DNA of 64,000 nucleotides from positions 3,720,001 to 3,784,000 of the forward strand of contig OZ251574.1 in NCBI GenBank assembly GCA_965243635.1, given 5' to 3'. A program made the translations under genes and the position numbers. Position 1 is the stretch's first letter. The number at the start of each line of letters is the position of its first letter. The DNA is from Rs1 sp000416275 (lineage in GTDB: Bacteria; Pseudomonadota; Gammaproteobacteria; Pseudomonadales; Balneatricaceae). Below the pieces are notes generated by a model. That model was not told where the DNA came from. It searched no databases and was given only the letters and a program-made list of their open reading frames with translations. Positions 17,892-26,315 of this stretch are shown in pieces.

Positions 17892-18392
17892 ATGGCGGTT
17901 AAATTTCCAGGCAAGCGCTTTGAAATTAATTTTTTAAAACTTATTCTCGCGCTAGCTTTCACTCTGTTAATTGCCGGTATCTTTACCCCGGTGATGACTA
18001 TCACTAAATTATTATTTTTAGAGAGCAGTTTTTCAATTGTCTCCGGACTCGCGGATTTATTCAGCCAACAGCACTATTTCTTATTTGTTCTTATTTCGCT
18101 GCTCAGCATCGCACTGCCGATTATCAAGATATTCTTATTAGCTTGGGCATTACAGAGTAATAAGCAGCGACAGCAACTGGATAAACTCATCAATCTGATC
18201 CACAATTACGGCCGCTGGGCGATGTTAGACGTTTTTGTAGTCGCGCTACTCATGGTCGCCGTCAAATTAGGCGCTATTGCCAGTGTTGAAGTTCACAGTG
18301 GCCTATATTGGTTTGCCACCGCGGTCTTGATCACTATGTACGTCACACACAGAACCGTGGCGCTGCTACAGAAAAAACCGACTCAGGACTAA
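17892..18392 (+). CDS. PqiA-like (paraquat-inducible protein A family) membrane protein
   Basis: A 166-residue inner-membrane protein with four hydrophobic segments (about residues 14-34, 57-82, 113-133 and 139-158). The pattern TPVMTITK, then LLSIALPIIKIFLLAWAL, then GRWAMLDVFVVALLMVAVKLGAIA is typical of the PqiA/YebS domain, where WAMLDVF is the best-kept motif. PqiA proteins pair with MCE-type PqiB for envelope lipid transport. Here it is a single-domain form with no pqiB beside it. Confidence 0.85.
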   Translation: MAVKFPGKRFEINFLKLILALAFTLLIAGIFTPVMTITKLLFLESSFSIVSGLADLFSQQHYFLFVLISLLSIALPIIKIFLLAWALQSNKQRQQLDKLINLIHNYGRWAMLDVFVVALLMVAVKLGAIASVEVHSGLYWFATAVLITMYVTHRTVALLQKKPTQD

Positions 18393-18414
18393 GCCAGCCT
18401 AACAACGGCGAATT

Positions 18415-19335
18415 TCACTGGCTACTTTTGTTAAATTTAGCCAGCAGCTCAGTGATAATTGCCAGATAAATACCGATGAACACTAATAAGATACCGATAC
18501 CATGAAAGGTTTGCGGCTGCTCTGCGAGAAAAACCACCGATAAAATCAAACCGAATACCGGCAGCAAGTAAATAAACAGGCTCGCTTTGGATGCTCCAAT
18601 TTCTGCAACCCCTCTATTCCAAAACAAATACGAGAGCAGTGACGGAAACACTGCCAAATACAAGATAGCTGTCACTGTGTCGGTGTTTATACTGATACTT
18701 GGCACTTCAACATTGGACTGCAGTAAGAAATACCACTCTATAGACACTAGCGGATAGAGAACAATATTGGCCAGTAGCATGGTGATTGCCAAAAAAGTTA
18801 AGCCGTCGATTGACTGAGGTTTATAGCGCAAAAACACTGAGTACAAGGTCCAACTGGTCACTGAAGCCAAGATCCACAAATCGCCCGTGTTTAAGGTCAT
18901 TGTTACTAAATTTTGTACTTGTCCTTTGGTGACTAAGACAATCACTCCCAGAAACGAGAAAGCAATCCCCAAGCATTGCTTTGCACTCACTTTTTCTTGA
19001 AAAAACAAGCTGCTGATGGCCAGTACCATAATAGGTATCGCCGACTGTAGCAGCGTGGCGTTGATCGCAGTCGTACTTTGCACCCCTAAATAGACGAAGG
19101 TATTGAAGAAGCCGACCCCGAGTACACCCAGCAAGGTGAGTATTTTCCAGTGCTTAATAATTTCCAGTCTATTTTGATAGAGCCTTTTATAGACGAAGGG
19201 CAGCAGTATTAGAAAAGCGAGTGTCCAGCGCATACTGGCCATAGTTACCGGCGGTAAAACATCGACCAAAGAGCGCGCTAATACAAAATTTCCCGCCCAA
19301 AAAAGTACGGTCAACACTAGCAGTAAATAGGCCAT
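18415..19335 (-). CDS. DMT-superfamily transporter (EamA family)
   Basis: A 306-residue protein with ten predicted transmembrane helices in two EamA repeats. The first begins LLLVLTVLFWAGNFVLARSLVDVLPPVTMASMRW and the second begins near GDLWILASVTSWTLYSVFLR. Members export metabolites or amino acids, but the substrate cannot be predicted. A bidirectional terminator separates it from the fumarase gene upstream, so it is probably transcribed on its own. Confidence 0.9.
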   Translation of the reverse strand: MAYLLLVLTVLFWAGNFVLARSLVDVLPPVTMASMRWTLAFLILLPFVYKRLYQNRLEIIKHWKILTLLGVLGVGFFNTFVYLGVQSTTAINATLLQSAIPIMVLAISSLFFQEKVSAKQCLGIAFSFLGVIVLVTKGQVQNLVTMTLNTGDLWILASVTSWTLYSVFLRYKPQSIDGLTFLAITMLLANIVLYPLVSIEWYFLLQSNVEVPSISINTDTVTAILYLAVFPSLLSYLFWNRGVAEIGASKASLFIYLLPVFGLILSVVFLAEQPQTFHGIGILLVFIGIYLAIITELLAKFNKSSQ

Positions 19336-19364
19336 TTCGTTTCCTTAAAGCGATAACAAAAACA

Positions 19365-19389
19365 AAAAAAGGGGCCTAAGCCCCTTTTA
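19365..19389 (-). terminator. Intrinsic terminator downstream of the fumarase gene
   Basis: Read on the minus strand it is AAAAGGGGC-TTAG-GCCCCTTTT followed by further T residues: a strong G+C stem with A and T tracts on both sides. It ends fumarase transcription and could also work on the plus strand. Confidence 0.9.
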
Positions 19390-19407
19390 TGAGATCAAAT
19401 TCAGCGA

Positions 19408-20912
19408 TTAAGCTTGTTCGGCAATAATCTTTTTCCAAATTTTAGGTCCGGTATTATGCACAGATTCACCGCGAGTATCTACCGCGACAGTCACTGGCAT
19501 GTCTTTGACTTCAAACTCATAAATGGCTTCCATACCCATCTCTTCAAACGCCAATACTTTGGCGCCAACGATCGCTTTAGAGACCAAGTACGCAGCGCCA
19601 CCGACCGCCATCAAATACACCGCTTGGTTATCTTTAATCGCCGCAATTGCTGTGGGTCCGCGCTCTGACTTGCCAATCATTCCCAGCAAGCCTGTACTCT
19701 CTAAAATTTGTCGAGTGAATTTATCCATACGGGTAGCCGTGGTAGGCCCCGCAGGCCCCACCACTTCTCCGGCAACCGGATCAACCGGCCCAACGTAGTA
19801 GATAAAACGTCCTTTTAGATCGACCGGCAGCTCTTCGCCACGGTCTAACATTTCAATCATTCGCTTGTGTGCGGCATCTCGACCAGTAAGCATTTTACCG
19901 TTGAGTAGAACGGTTTCACCTACCTGCCAATCTTTCACCGCCTCCGGGGTTATTTCATCGAGATTAACTCGACGGGTACTCTCCCCTATATCAAAACTTA
20001 CCTCTGGCCAATCTTCCAGTTTCGGCGTTTCCAACACCGCCGGACCACTGCCATCTAACACAAAATGGGTGTGGCGCGTCGCTGCACAGTTAGGAATCAT
20101 ACACACCGGCAAGGAGGCTGCATGGGTGGGGTAATCCATAATTTTTACATCTAAAATGGTGGTCAAGCCGCCTAACCCTTGCGCGCCAATTCCCAACTTA
20201 TTGACTGCATCCATAATTTCTAAACGCAGTTCTTCAGTGCGATTTTGCGGGCCGCGCTCACGTAATTCATGGATATCTATAGCACCCATTAATGACTCTT
20301 TAGCCATCACTGCCGCTTTTTCTGCGGTACCGCCAATACCTATGCCCAACTGCCAGGTGGACACCAACCCGCTCCCATAGTCGGAATGGTTTTAACCACC
20401 CAATCAACAATACTATCCGATGGGTTTAACATCACCATTTTGGATTTGTTTTCCGAGCCGCCACCTTTGGCTGCAATTTGAATATCAACGGTATCCCCCT
20501 CGACTATTTCATAGTGAATCACCGCGGGGGTATTGTCTTTGGTATTGGTGCGTTTACCGGCGGGATCAGCTAAGATCGAAGCTCGCAATATATTGTCAGG
20601 ATGCAGGTAAGCCTGACGAACCCCTTGGTTAATCATATCTGTGACCGACATTTGCGCGTCCCAAGTCACGTTCATACCAACTTTAACAAACACTGTGACT
20701 ATACCGGTGTCTTGGCAAATCGGCCGTTTTCCCTGGGCACACATCCGCGAGTTTATGAGCATTTGTGCCATCGCATCACGCGCCGCTGGGTTTTGCTCTT
20801 TTTGGTAGGCCTCATGCAAAGATTTAATAAAATCTAGAGGGTGATAATAGGAAATAAACTGTAGGGCATCAGCAACACTGCTGATAAGATCATCTTGATG
20901 AATCACAGACAT
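19408..20912 (-). pseudogene. fumA: Class I (Fe-S) fumarate hydratase, single-base frameshift
   Basis: The 5' frame (20912 to 20340, 190 residues) and the 3' frame (20367 to 19408) together give a full class I fumarase of about 500 residues. Conserved blocks include RPICQDTGIV, KGGGSENKS, GWCPPG, GIGIGGTAEKA, IPNCAATRHTHFVLDGSGP and GPAGPTTATRMDKFT. The family expects PPG-M-LGIGIGG at the junction. Here the ATG reads AG (near 20356-20360), a one-base deletion that leads to a premature TAG. Either the gene is inactive or the assembly has a base error. Everything else, including the terminator, looks under selection, so an error or a very recent mutation is likely. Confidence 0.85.
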
Positions 20913-21234
20913 ATATAGGGCTCCAAAACAAATTCTTGTCTATTGACCACTACCTGCTCAAAGTACTGATCAACATGGTTATCGCTATCATACGATTTGG
21001 CTTTCAAACTTAACTAATTAAAGTATACAGCATTACCTTAAATTAGATCTTGGCTATTTGTCGTATTCAGCAACAGAATGCTTAACAATTCTTGAACAAG
21101 TGCACTGTTGATACATCTCTCAAGGTGCTATCGCTGAAACTCAGAGCCTTGGTGAGGCTTGCCAGCAACAAATTATCACTTGCTACTAAAACTGTAGCAG
21201 AGTACTCTTAGTTTTTTCAAAATAGAGACTTAAG
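20913..21234. other. 322-bp divergent intergenic region, no gene seen
   Basis: It lies between the fumarase gene and the hxlR-type regulator. It is A+T-rich with no plausible open frame and no repeat family copy. Promoters for both flanking genes should be here, but none stands out. Confidence 0.35.
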
Positions 21235-21558
21235 ATGTCGATACCTTTACCTGGCAAGCCCGTGCGAGGTTCGAAAACCGGCAAGCCGATTATGGCGCTG
21301 TTAGATTTACTGGGAAGAACGTGGGCACTCGGCATAATCTGGCATTTGAGCCAGGGCCCCGCTACCTTTCGCGAGCTACAGCAACGCTGTGAGAAAATCT
21401 CACCGACCTTGCTCAACACTCGACTCAAAGAGCTCAAGGCACTGCAGTTAATAGCGACCCAAGATCAGGGCTACCTGCTCACTCAACAAGGCCTGAGCTT
21501 GTTTAAGATAATTTGCCCACTGGGCGAATGGTCCAAGCAGTGGGCGCTGGCTGTTTAG
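21235..21558 (+). CDS. HxlR-family winged-helix transcriptional regulator
   Basis: A 107-residue DNA-binding protein with the HxlR pattern: LLGRTWALGIIWHLSQGPATFRELQQRC, then ISPTLLNTRLKELKALQLI (recognition helix and wing), ending with LGEWSKQWA. HxlR regulators often respond to aldehydes, quinones or redox stress. It lacks the usual N-terminal cysteine of quinone sensors. The neighbours, divergent fumarase and downstream nudC, do not establish a target. Confidence 0.9.
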   Translation: MSIPLPGKPVRGSKTGKPIMALLDLLGRTWALGIIWHLSQGPATFRELQQRCEKISPTLLNTRLKELKALQLIATQDQGYLLTQQGLSLFKIICPLGEWSKQWALAV

Positions 21559-21717
21559 CCAAAAACTAATTTACTTTAACTTGAATCCGCTTAATAAATG
21601 CACCATGCATAATTTTTTTGAGCTCAGTGACTGCTTTTCAGTTCGTTATAGATCATATAACTACTGCCAAGAAACCGCATGCAAACCACTGATAAGGCTT
21701 AAGATAGGAGGACTGAA

Positions 21718-22659
21718 ATGTCGTTAATGTACACTGCTATGCCGCTAGACAGATGCACCAACCAACGCAACAATAAGCATTGGTTAAACCGGCAGTTCAA
21801 GTCTGAAAATGCCCGCTTTTGCCTGGTAAAGTCAGGTGAAAATCTACTGGCAAATACGGAACCGCTGACGCCTGTGTACCTCACCCTAGCGCAGCTGCCA
21901 AACATCAGTATCAATAGCTGCATTTTTTTAGGTAGAGATCACAGCCGCTCGCTGTTCGCCCTCGACTGCAATAAAATTAGCCGTGACGATCAACAGTCAA
22001 TTGATAAAATCGGCCACTGGCAATCTCTCAGAAACATCGGCGCTATTCTCGATCGAGAAGATGCCGGGATACTTTCGCTCGCAAAAGCGCTGGTACACTG
22101 GCATAAAACCCACCTGTACTGCGGCAAGTGCGGAGCGCTAAACCAATTACTGGAGGCGGGTCATGCCAGACGCTGTACGCACAGCGAGTGTCGCAACATG
22201 ACCTTCCCCCGCACCGACCCTGCGGTAATCATGCTCGTCGAACGGATCGATGAGCACGGCGTTGCCCGCTGCCTGCTAGGGCGCCAAGCAAGCTGGCCAC
22301 AGGGGGTTTATTCGACCCTGGCAGGTTTTGTCGACCCCGGTGAAAGCTTAGAGCAAGCGGTGATTCGCGAAGTGGCAGAAGAGAGTGGTATCCAAGTGAC
22401 TCAACCCAGTTACATAGCCTCACAGCCCTGGCCTTTTCCCGCCTCGATTATGCTTGGTTTTACCGCCACCGCGGTCACTACTGAGATAGATATCAGTAAA
22501 GACGATCTACAAGATGCTCAATGGTTTTCCAGAGAGCAGCTGGCGCTCTTTTCGGCCAGGGAAAGCGATCTTAATACTCAATATAAAATGAGCAGTGCCG
22601 ACTCGATATCCAGTTACTTAATTACAGCTTGGCTAAACCAAGAAATAGGCAAGTTCTAA
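21718..22659 (+). CDS. nudC: NAD(+) diphosphatase / mRNA NAD-decapping hydrolase
   Basis: A 313-residue Nudix enzyme that hydrolyses NADH/NAD to NMNH/NMN and AMP and removes NAD caps from RNA. A zinc ribbon is formed by YCGKCG and CTHSEC. The Nudix box GFVDPGESLEQAVIREVAEESGI is complete. The NudC-specific SQPWPFPASIM motif follows it. An ideal AGGAGG site lies eight bases before the ATG. A gap of about 55 nt separates it from the downstream EamA gene, and co-transcription is possible. Confidence 0.96.
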   Translation: MSLMYTAMPLDRCTNQRNNKHWLNRQFKSENARFCLVKSGENLLANTEPLTPVYLTLAQLPNISINSCIFLGRDHSRSLFALDCNKISRDDQQSIDKIGHWQSLRNIGAILDREDAGILSLAKALVHWHKTHLYCGKCGALNQLLEAGHARRCTHSECRNMTFPRTDPAVIMLVERIDEHGVARCLLGRQASWPQGVYSTLAGFVDPGESLEQAVIREVAEESGIQVTQPSYIASQPWPFPASIMLGFTATAVTTEIDISKDDLQDAQWFSREQLALFSARESDLNTQYKMSSADSISSYLITAWLNQEIGKF

Positions 22660-22714
22660 GCCGAATCGGCTAACTAAACGAATCCAATAATAAACAACCT
22701 GAGGCTTATGCCAG

Positions 22715-23656
22715 ATGCAAACCAACGCTTACTCAATGGGTAGAACCGAATGGATAATGTTGTTATCGCTCTCTTTGCTGTGGGGCTTTTCCTTTATCAA
22801 TATTAAAAACTCACTGACCGAAATCCCACCTTTTAGCTTAGTATTTATCCGTTTGTGGATTGCTTTTAGCGCTTTGTATCTGTGGTGCATCATCAGTAAA
22901 AAATCACTTAAGCTATCATTCAAGGAACATTTTTTGCTCGCTATCGGCGGCTTAATTGGCTGCGCTATCCCCTTTTGCCTGTATACCTGGGGCCAACAAT
23001 ACGTAGCCACCAGCATTGGCGCCATCTTTAATGCAACGGTCCCTTTTTTCACAGCGCTACTGGCACATGTTTTTATTGGCGGTCGTGAAACCATGACCAC
23101 CCGTAAAGCGATTGGTTTATCGATCGGCATGCTCGGGATGATTTTTGTGATGGGCATCGATCAACTAAGTACTTTTAACCCGGGAAATTTAGGCCAATTG
23201 GCCATCATCTGCGCCTGTCTTTTTTACAGCTGTAGCGGTATTTACTATCAAAAATTCATACCCGGAAAAATTGACAAATCAGTAGCGACAGCTTACACCT
23301 TATTTTGGGCGGCGATCGCCATGTCGATAGTCAGTGTTAGTATAGATGGCTGGCCCAGCTTCGATTACAGCGCCAATGTCTGGTTATCAGTCTCAATCCT
23401 CGGCCTTTTCTCCACCGCATTAGCCTACATAATACTGTTTCGACTACTGCAGCGAGCGGGGCCTAGTAACACTTCCCTAAACACTTTTCTGATCCCGGTA
23501 GTCGGCATCGTCGTCGGGGTGGTTCTTTTAGATGAAACTCTCGACAGCACTGATTTAATCGGCGTCGCCTTTATTTTTATCGGGGTTGCCATCATTCAGA
23601 ACTTCGGTAAATTAATTGCCCGCTTATTCCGTAAAAAAACTAATAAACTAAGCTAG
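22715..23656 (+). CDS. DMT-superfamily transporter (EamA family)
   Basis: A 313-residue protein with ten predicted membrane helices in two EamA halves. The N-terminal signature is LSLLWGFSFINIKNSLTEIPPFSLVFIRLWIAF, and the second half includes LGLFSTALAYIILFRLLQRAGPSNTSLNTFLIPVVGI. It is distinct in sequence from the EamA protein at 18415-19335. The substrate is unknown. An IS66-type element is inserted about 45 nt past the stop codon, so the gene is intact. Confidence 0.9.
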   Translation: MQTNAYSMGRTEWIMLLSLSLLWGFSFINIKNSLTEIPPFSLVFIRLWIAFSALYLWCIISKKSLKLSFKEHFLLAIGGLIGCAIPFCLYTWGQQYVATSIGAIFNATVPFFTALLAHVFIGGRETMTTRKAIGLSIGMLGMIFVMGIDQLSTFNPGNLGQLAIICACLFYSCSGIYYQKFIPGKIDKSVATAYTLFWAAIAMSIVSVSIDGWPSFDYSANVWLSVSILGLFSTALAYIILFRLLQRAGPSNTSLNTFLIPVVGIVVGVVLLDETLDSTDLIGVAFIFIGVAIIQNFGKLIARLFRKKTNKLS

Positions 23657-23702
23657 TTTACATTCCCTCTGTGTACATGTGAGCAGAGTAAGTGGCGTCT
23701 GT

Positions 23703-25649
23703 GTAACTTCTCAATAACTCGGGGCAGAACGTCAATATAAATCATTTTCTCTTGACAGGGTTTTAGTCCAAAAGTCGTTAAAATTAAAGACCACTTCCCT
23801 TCTTCTTTAAAGTAGCAGCACCGCGTTATACCAGTCCATGTGAGTGGTTTATTTATTTTATACACTCGCGGGTTGCGACTAACTATTTAAATGCCTCAAA
23901 CCTCTTCACAGAAGCAAAAATATCACCTAAAAAAGCCATGGTAAGATAACCTTATCATTCGCTGCTATGACTTAAACCTTTGAAAAAACTCCCTACTTTA
24001 CCTGATATTCCAGAAAGTGAACAAACTCCGGTAGTCAAAAGCTTACTACTGATAGTAGAGCAATGCTTTCAAAGTATTCAGCAGCAAGCCGAAGAGATCG
24101 AGCTGCTCAAAGATGAAGTGCGCGTACTAAAAAAGCAGAAAAAACGGCCCACTTTCAAACCAAGTAACTTGGACAAAGAAACAGATAAATCGACGGGCGA
24201 TGATTCAGTATCGACAGAAAACAAAAAGCGGCCAGGCTCAAAGAAACGCTCTAAAAATGTGAATCTAACTATCCATGACGATCAAGTGGTTCAACCGCAA
24301 GACGGTATCCCTCCAGGAGCTCGCTTTAAAGGATACCGGGATTTTATTGTTCAGGAGTTGGTTATTGGCACAAAAAACACCCGTTATCGTCTCGCCCGTT
24401 ATGTCACACCAGACGGCCAAACCCTCACCGCTAAATTACCTAAAGAATTGAACGGGCTGCATTACGGTCCTTATTTACTCAGCTATGTCCTTTATCAACA
24501 CCATCACTGTCATGTCACCCAACCTCTATTGCTAGAGCAACTGCGAGAATGGGGGATTGATATCTCCGCCGGTCAAATCAATCGCCTTTTATCCGAGGGA
24601 AAATCTCAATTTCATCAGGAAAAGAACGACATTTTAAAAGCGGGTTTAGCTTTGTCCGATTATGTCACTGTTGACGATTCAGGTGCTCGCCATAAAGGGG
24701 TCAACGGTTATGTCACTCAAATAGGCAACGAGTATTTTGCTTGGTTTGAATCGACAGGCTCTAAGAGTAGGGTTAATTTTTTGGAATTGCTCTGTGCGGG
24801 GGATAAAAGTTATCGTATTAATCATCACGCTGAGTCTTACTGGGTAGATCAAAAATTACCGCATGTCCCACTAAAGCTTCTCTTAGAGAGTGGCTTGTCG
24901 CATTTTGCTAATGCCCTGCGTTGGGAGGAGCATCTTGATGAGCAGGGAATCAACTCGGCGCGCCACCGTCGTATTGCGACGGAAGGCGCTTTACTTGGTA
25001 ATGTGCAGCATCAAAACCGGTGCCAGAACTTAGTCATACTCAGTGACGGGGCGGGTCAGTTCAATATTCTGCAGCACGCATTGTGCTGGATTCATACTGA
25101 GCGTTTGGTACACACAATGCTGCCGTTAAACGAATGGCACCGAGAGGATATAGCGAAAGTACGCGGTGAAATTTGGGATTTATATCGAGGCCTAAAAACG
25201 TATAAAGTCCAGCCAGGTTCCGATCAGAAAGCCGCGCTGGAGACTTTTTTTGACGAGATTTTTACGCAGCGAACACGTTATGAGTCTTTAAACCAATTGC
25301 TCAAGCGGATCTACAAAAACAAAGCGAAATTACTGCGAGTATTAGCACGTCCTGAAATTCCCTTACATACCAATGGTAGTGAAACAGATATCAGGGATTT
25401 CGTAAAAAAGAGAAAGATCAGTGGAGGTACTCGCAGTGATGTTGGAAGAGAGTGCCGAGATACATTTTCCAGTCTAAAAAAGACTTGTCGAAAGCTTGGT
25501 GTGTCATTTTGGGACTATATATTGGATAGAAATTCTGGGATTGGGGATATCCCCCCATTGGCAGAATTAATTCGTCGAGAAGTAGCCGCTGACTAGGGCT
25601 TTAATTGGCGTAAGCTATAGTAGATTGCCCCGTGTTATTGAGAAGTTAC
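23703..25649 (+). mobile_element. IS66-type element with solo transposase (ISBst12-like), 1947 bp
   Basis: The termini are GTAACTTCTCAATAACTCGG and the near-perfect inverse at the right end (GTAACTTCTCAATAACACGG), starting with the GTAA typical of IS66-type ends. The 8-bp direct repeat GCGTCTGT flanks it at 23695-23702 and 25650-25657. It encodes one transposase and no TnpA or TnpB, as in the ISBst12 subgroup. The 277 bp before the transposase contain no gene. Both ends and the duplication are perfect or nearly so, so insertion is recent. Confidence 0.92.
23980..25596 (+). CDS. IS66-type (ISBst12-like) transposase
   Basis: A 538-residue protein. It has an N-terminal coiled coil (about residues 25-55), a lysine-rich linker, then a DDE domain with candidate catalytic residues in VTVDDSGARHKG, VILSDGAGQFNIL and HTNGSETDIRDF. 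The domain order is that of IS66 TnpC, but sequence similarity to the TnpC at 7680-9284 is low, so the two elements are unrelated arrivals. The start is TTG at 23980. No frameshift is seen. Confidence 0.88.
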   Translation: MKKLPTLPDIPESEQTPVVKSLLLIVEQCFQSIQQQAEEIELLKDEVRVLKKQKKRPTFKPSNLDKETDKSTGDDSVSTENKKRPGSKKRSKNVNLTIHDDQVVQPQDGIPPGARFKGYRDFIVQELVIGTKNTRYRLARYVTPDGQTLTAKLPKELNGLHYGPYLLSYVLYQHHHCHVTQPLLLEQLREWGIDISAGQINRLLSEGKSQFHQEKNDILKAGLALSDYVTVDDSGARHKGVNGYVTQIGNEYFAWFESTGSKSRVNFLELLCAGDKSYRINHHAESYWVDQKLPHVPLKLLLESGLSHFANALRWEEHLDEQGINSARHRRIATEGALLGNVQHQNRCQNLVILSDGAGQFNILQHALCWIHTERLVHTMLPLNEWHREDIAKVRGEIWDLYRGLKTYKVQPGSDQKAALETFFDEIFTQRTRYESLNQLLKRIYKNKAKLLRVLARPEIPLHTNGSETDIRDFVKKRKISGGTRSDVGRECRDTFSSLKKTCRKLGVSFWDYILDRNSGIGDIPPLAELIRREVAAD

Positions 25650-25686
25650 GCGTCTGTGACTTAGCTCACTGATTAACAAAGGTAAT

Positions 25687-25912
25687 GAGACCTCTGCATA
25701 ACGTTGCGAGCGAAGGAAAGACAAGGCAAAAACCGGCGAGATAGCGGAGTCAGTGCGCCCCGCTCTTTGGCTATAGTATGCCCCTCACGTTGGGCACAGT
25801 GTGCCCCTGTTTATGGGTATTACTGGTGTAAATGAGCATGTTGAGCCGGTTTTTAACGCCGTATTACCGAGCGCAGTTATCATACCCTCTCGGTAAGTTA
25901 TGCTGAGGTCTC
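25687..25912 (+). repeat. GAGACCTC palindromic mini-element, copy 1 (226 bp)
   Basis: It starts GAGACCTCTGCATAAC and ends with the inverse of GAGACCTCAGCATAAC, and it is flanked by AAT on both sides. It is about 75-80% alike, in inverse orientation, to the 203-bp copy at 35438-35640. The extra 23 bp lie in a TGCCC-rich centre. It has no coding capacity. The right end stops 9 nt before the YciI-like start codon. Confidence 0.85.
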
Positions 25913-25921
25913 AATACAATT

Positions 25922-26215
25922 ATGTTTGTTATTTCTATAACTTACACCAAACCAATGTCTGAAACAGAGCAATTAATCGAACCGCACATCCTCTATTTAA
26001 ACAAGTATTATGCTCTGCATATTTTTCTTATGTCAGACAGAAAAGAGCCGCGAACGCGCGGAGTGATTATAGCCAATTGCCAAGACGCCAAACAATGTCA
26101 GCAAATTATCGAAGAAGATCCCTTCTATGCAGCAGCCGTTGCCAGTTGTGAAATAACCGAATTTTGTGTCACTAGAGCGAGTCGGCCATTGGATTTATCA
26201 ACGCTGCTGTTTTAA
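25922..26215 (+). CDS. YciI-like (YCII domain) protein
   Basis: A 97-residue protein with the YCII pattern: MFVISITYTKP, then HILYLNKYYALHIFLMSDRKEPRTRGVIIA, then IIEEDPFYAAAVASCEITEF. The family has a ferredoxin-like fold with a His-Asp pair (here H27 and D86-like positions) proposed to be catalytic, but no firm reaction is known. No ribosome binding site is visible, because the GAGACCTC mini-element ends 9 nt upstream of the ATG. A strong terminator follows. Confidence 0.82.
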   Translation: MFVISITYTKPMSETEQLIEPHILYLNKYYALHIFLMSDRKEPRTRGVIIANCQDAKQCQQIIEEDPFYAAAVASCEITEFCVTRASRPLDLSTLLF

Positions 26216-26240
26216 GGAGCCTCTGCACAAATAATTTACA

Positions 26241-26272
26241 AAAAAAAACCGCTTTTAAAAAGCGGTTTTTTT
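26241..26272. terminator. Bidirectional intrinsic terminator
   Basis: AAAAAAAACCGCTTTTAAAAAGCGGTTTTTTT: an A-tract, a CCGCTTTT/AAAAGCGG stem and a T-tract. It lies between the convergent YciI-like gene and gap and can serve both. Confidence 0.93.
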
Positions 26273-26315
26273 CAGATGAGAGACCTTAAAAGAACTTTCA
26301 AATTACCAATCGAGA

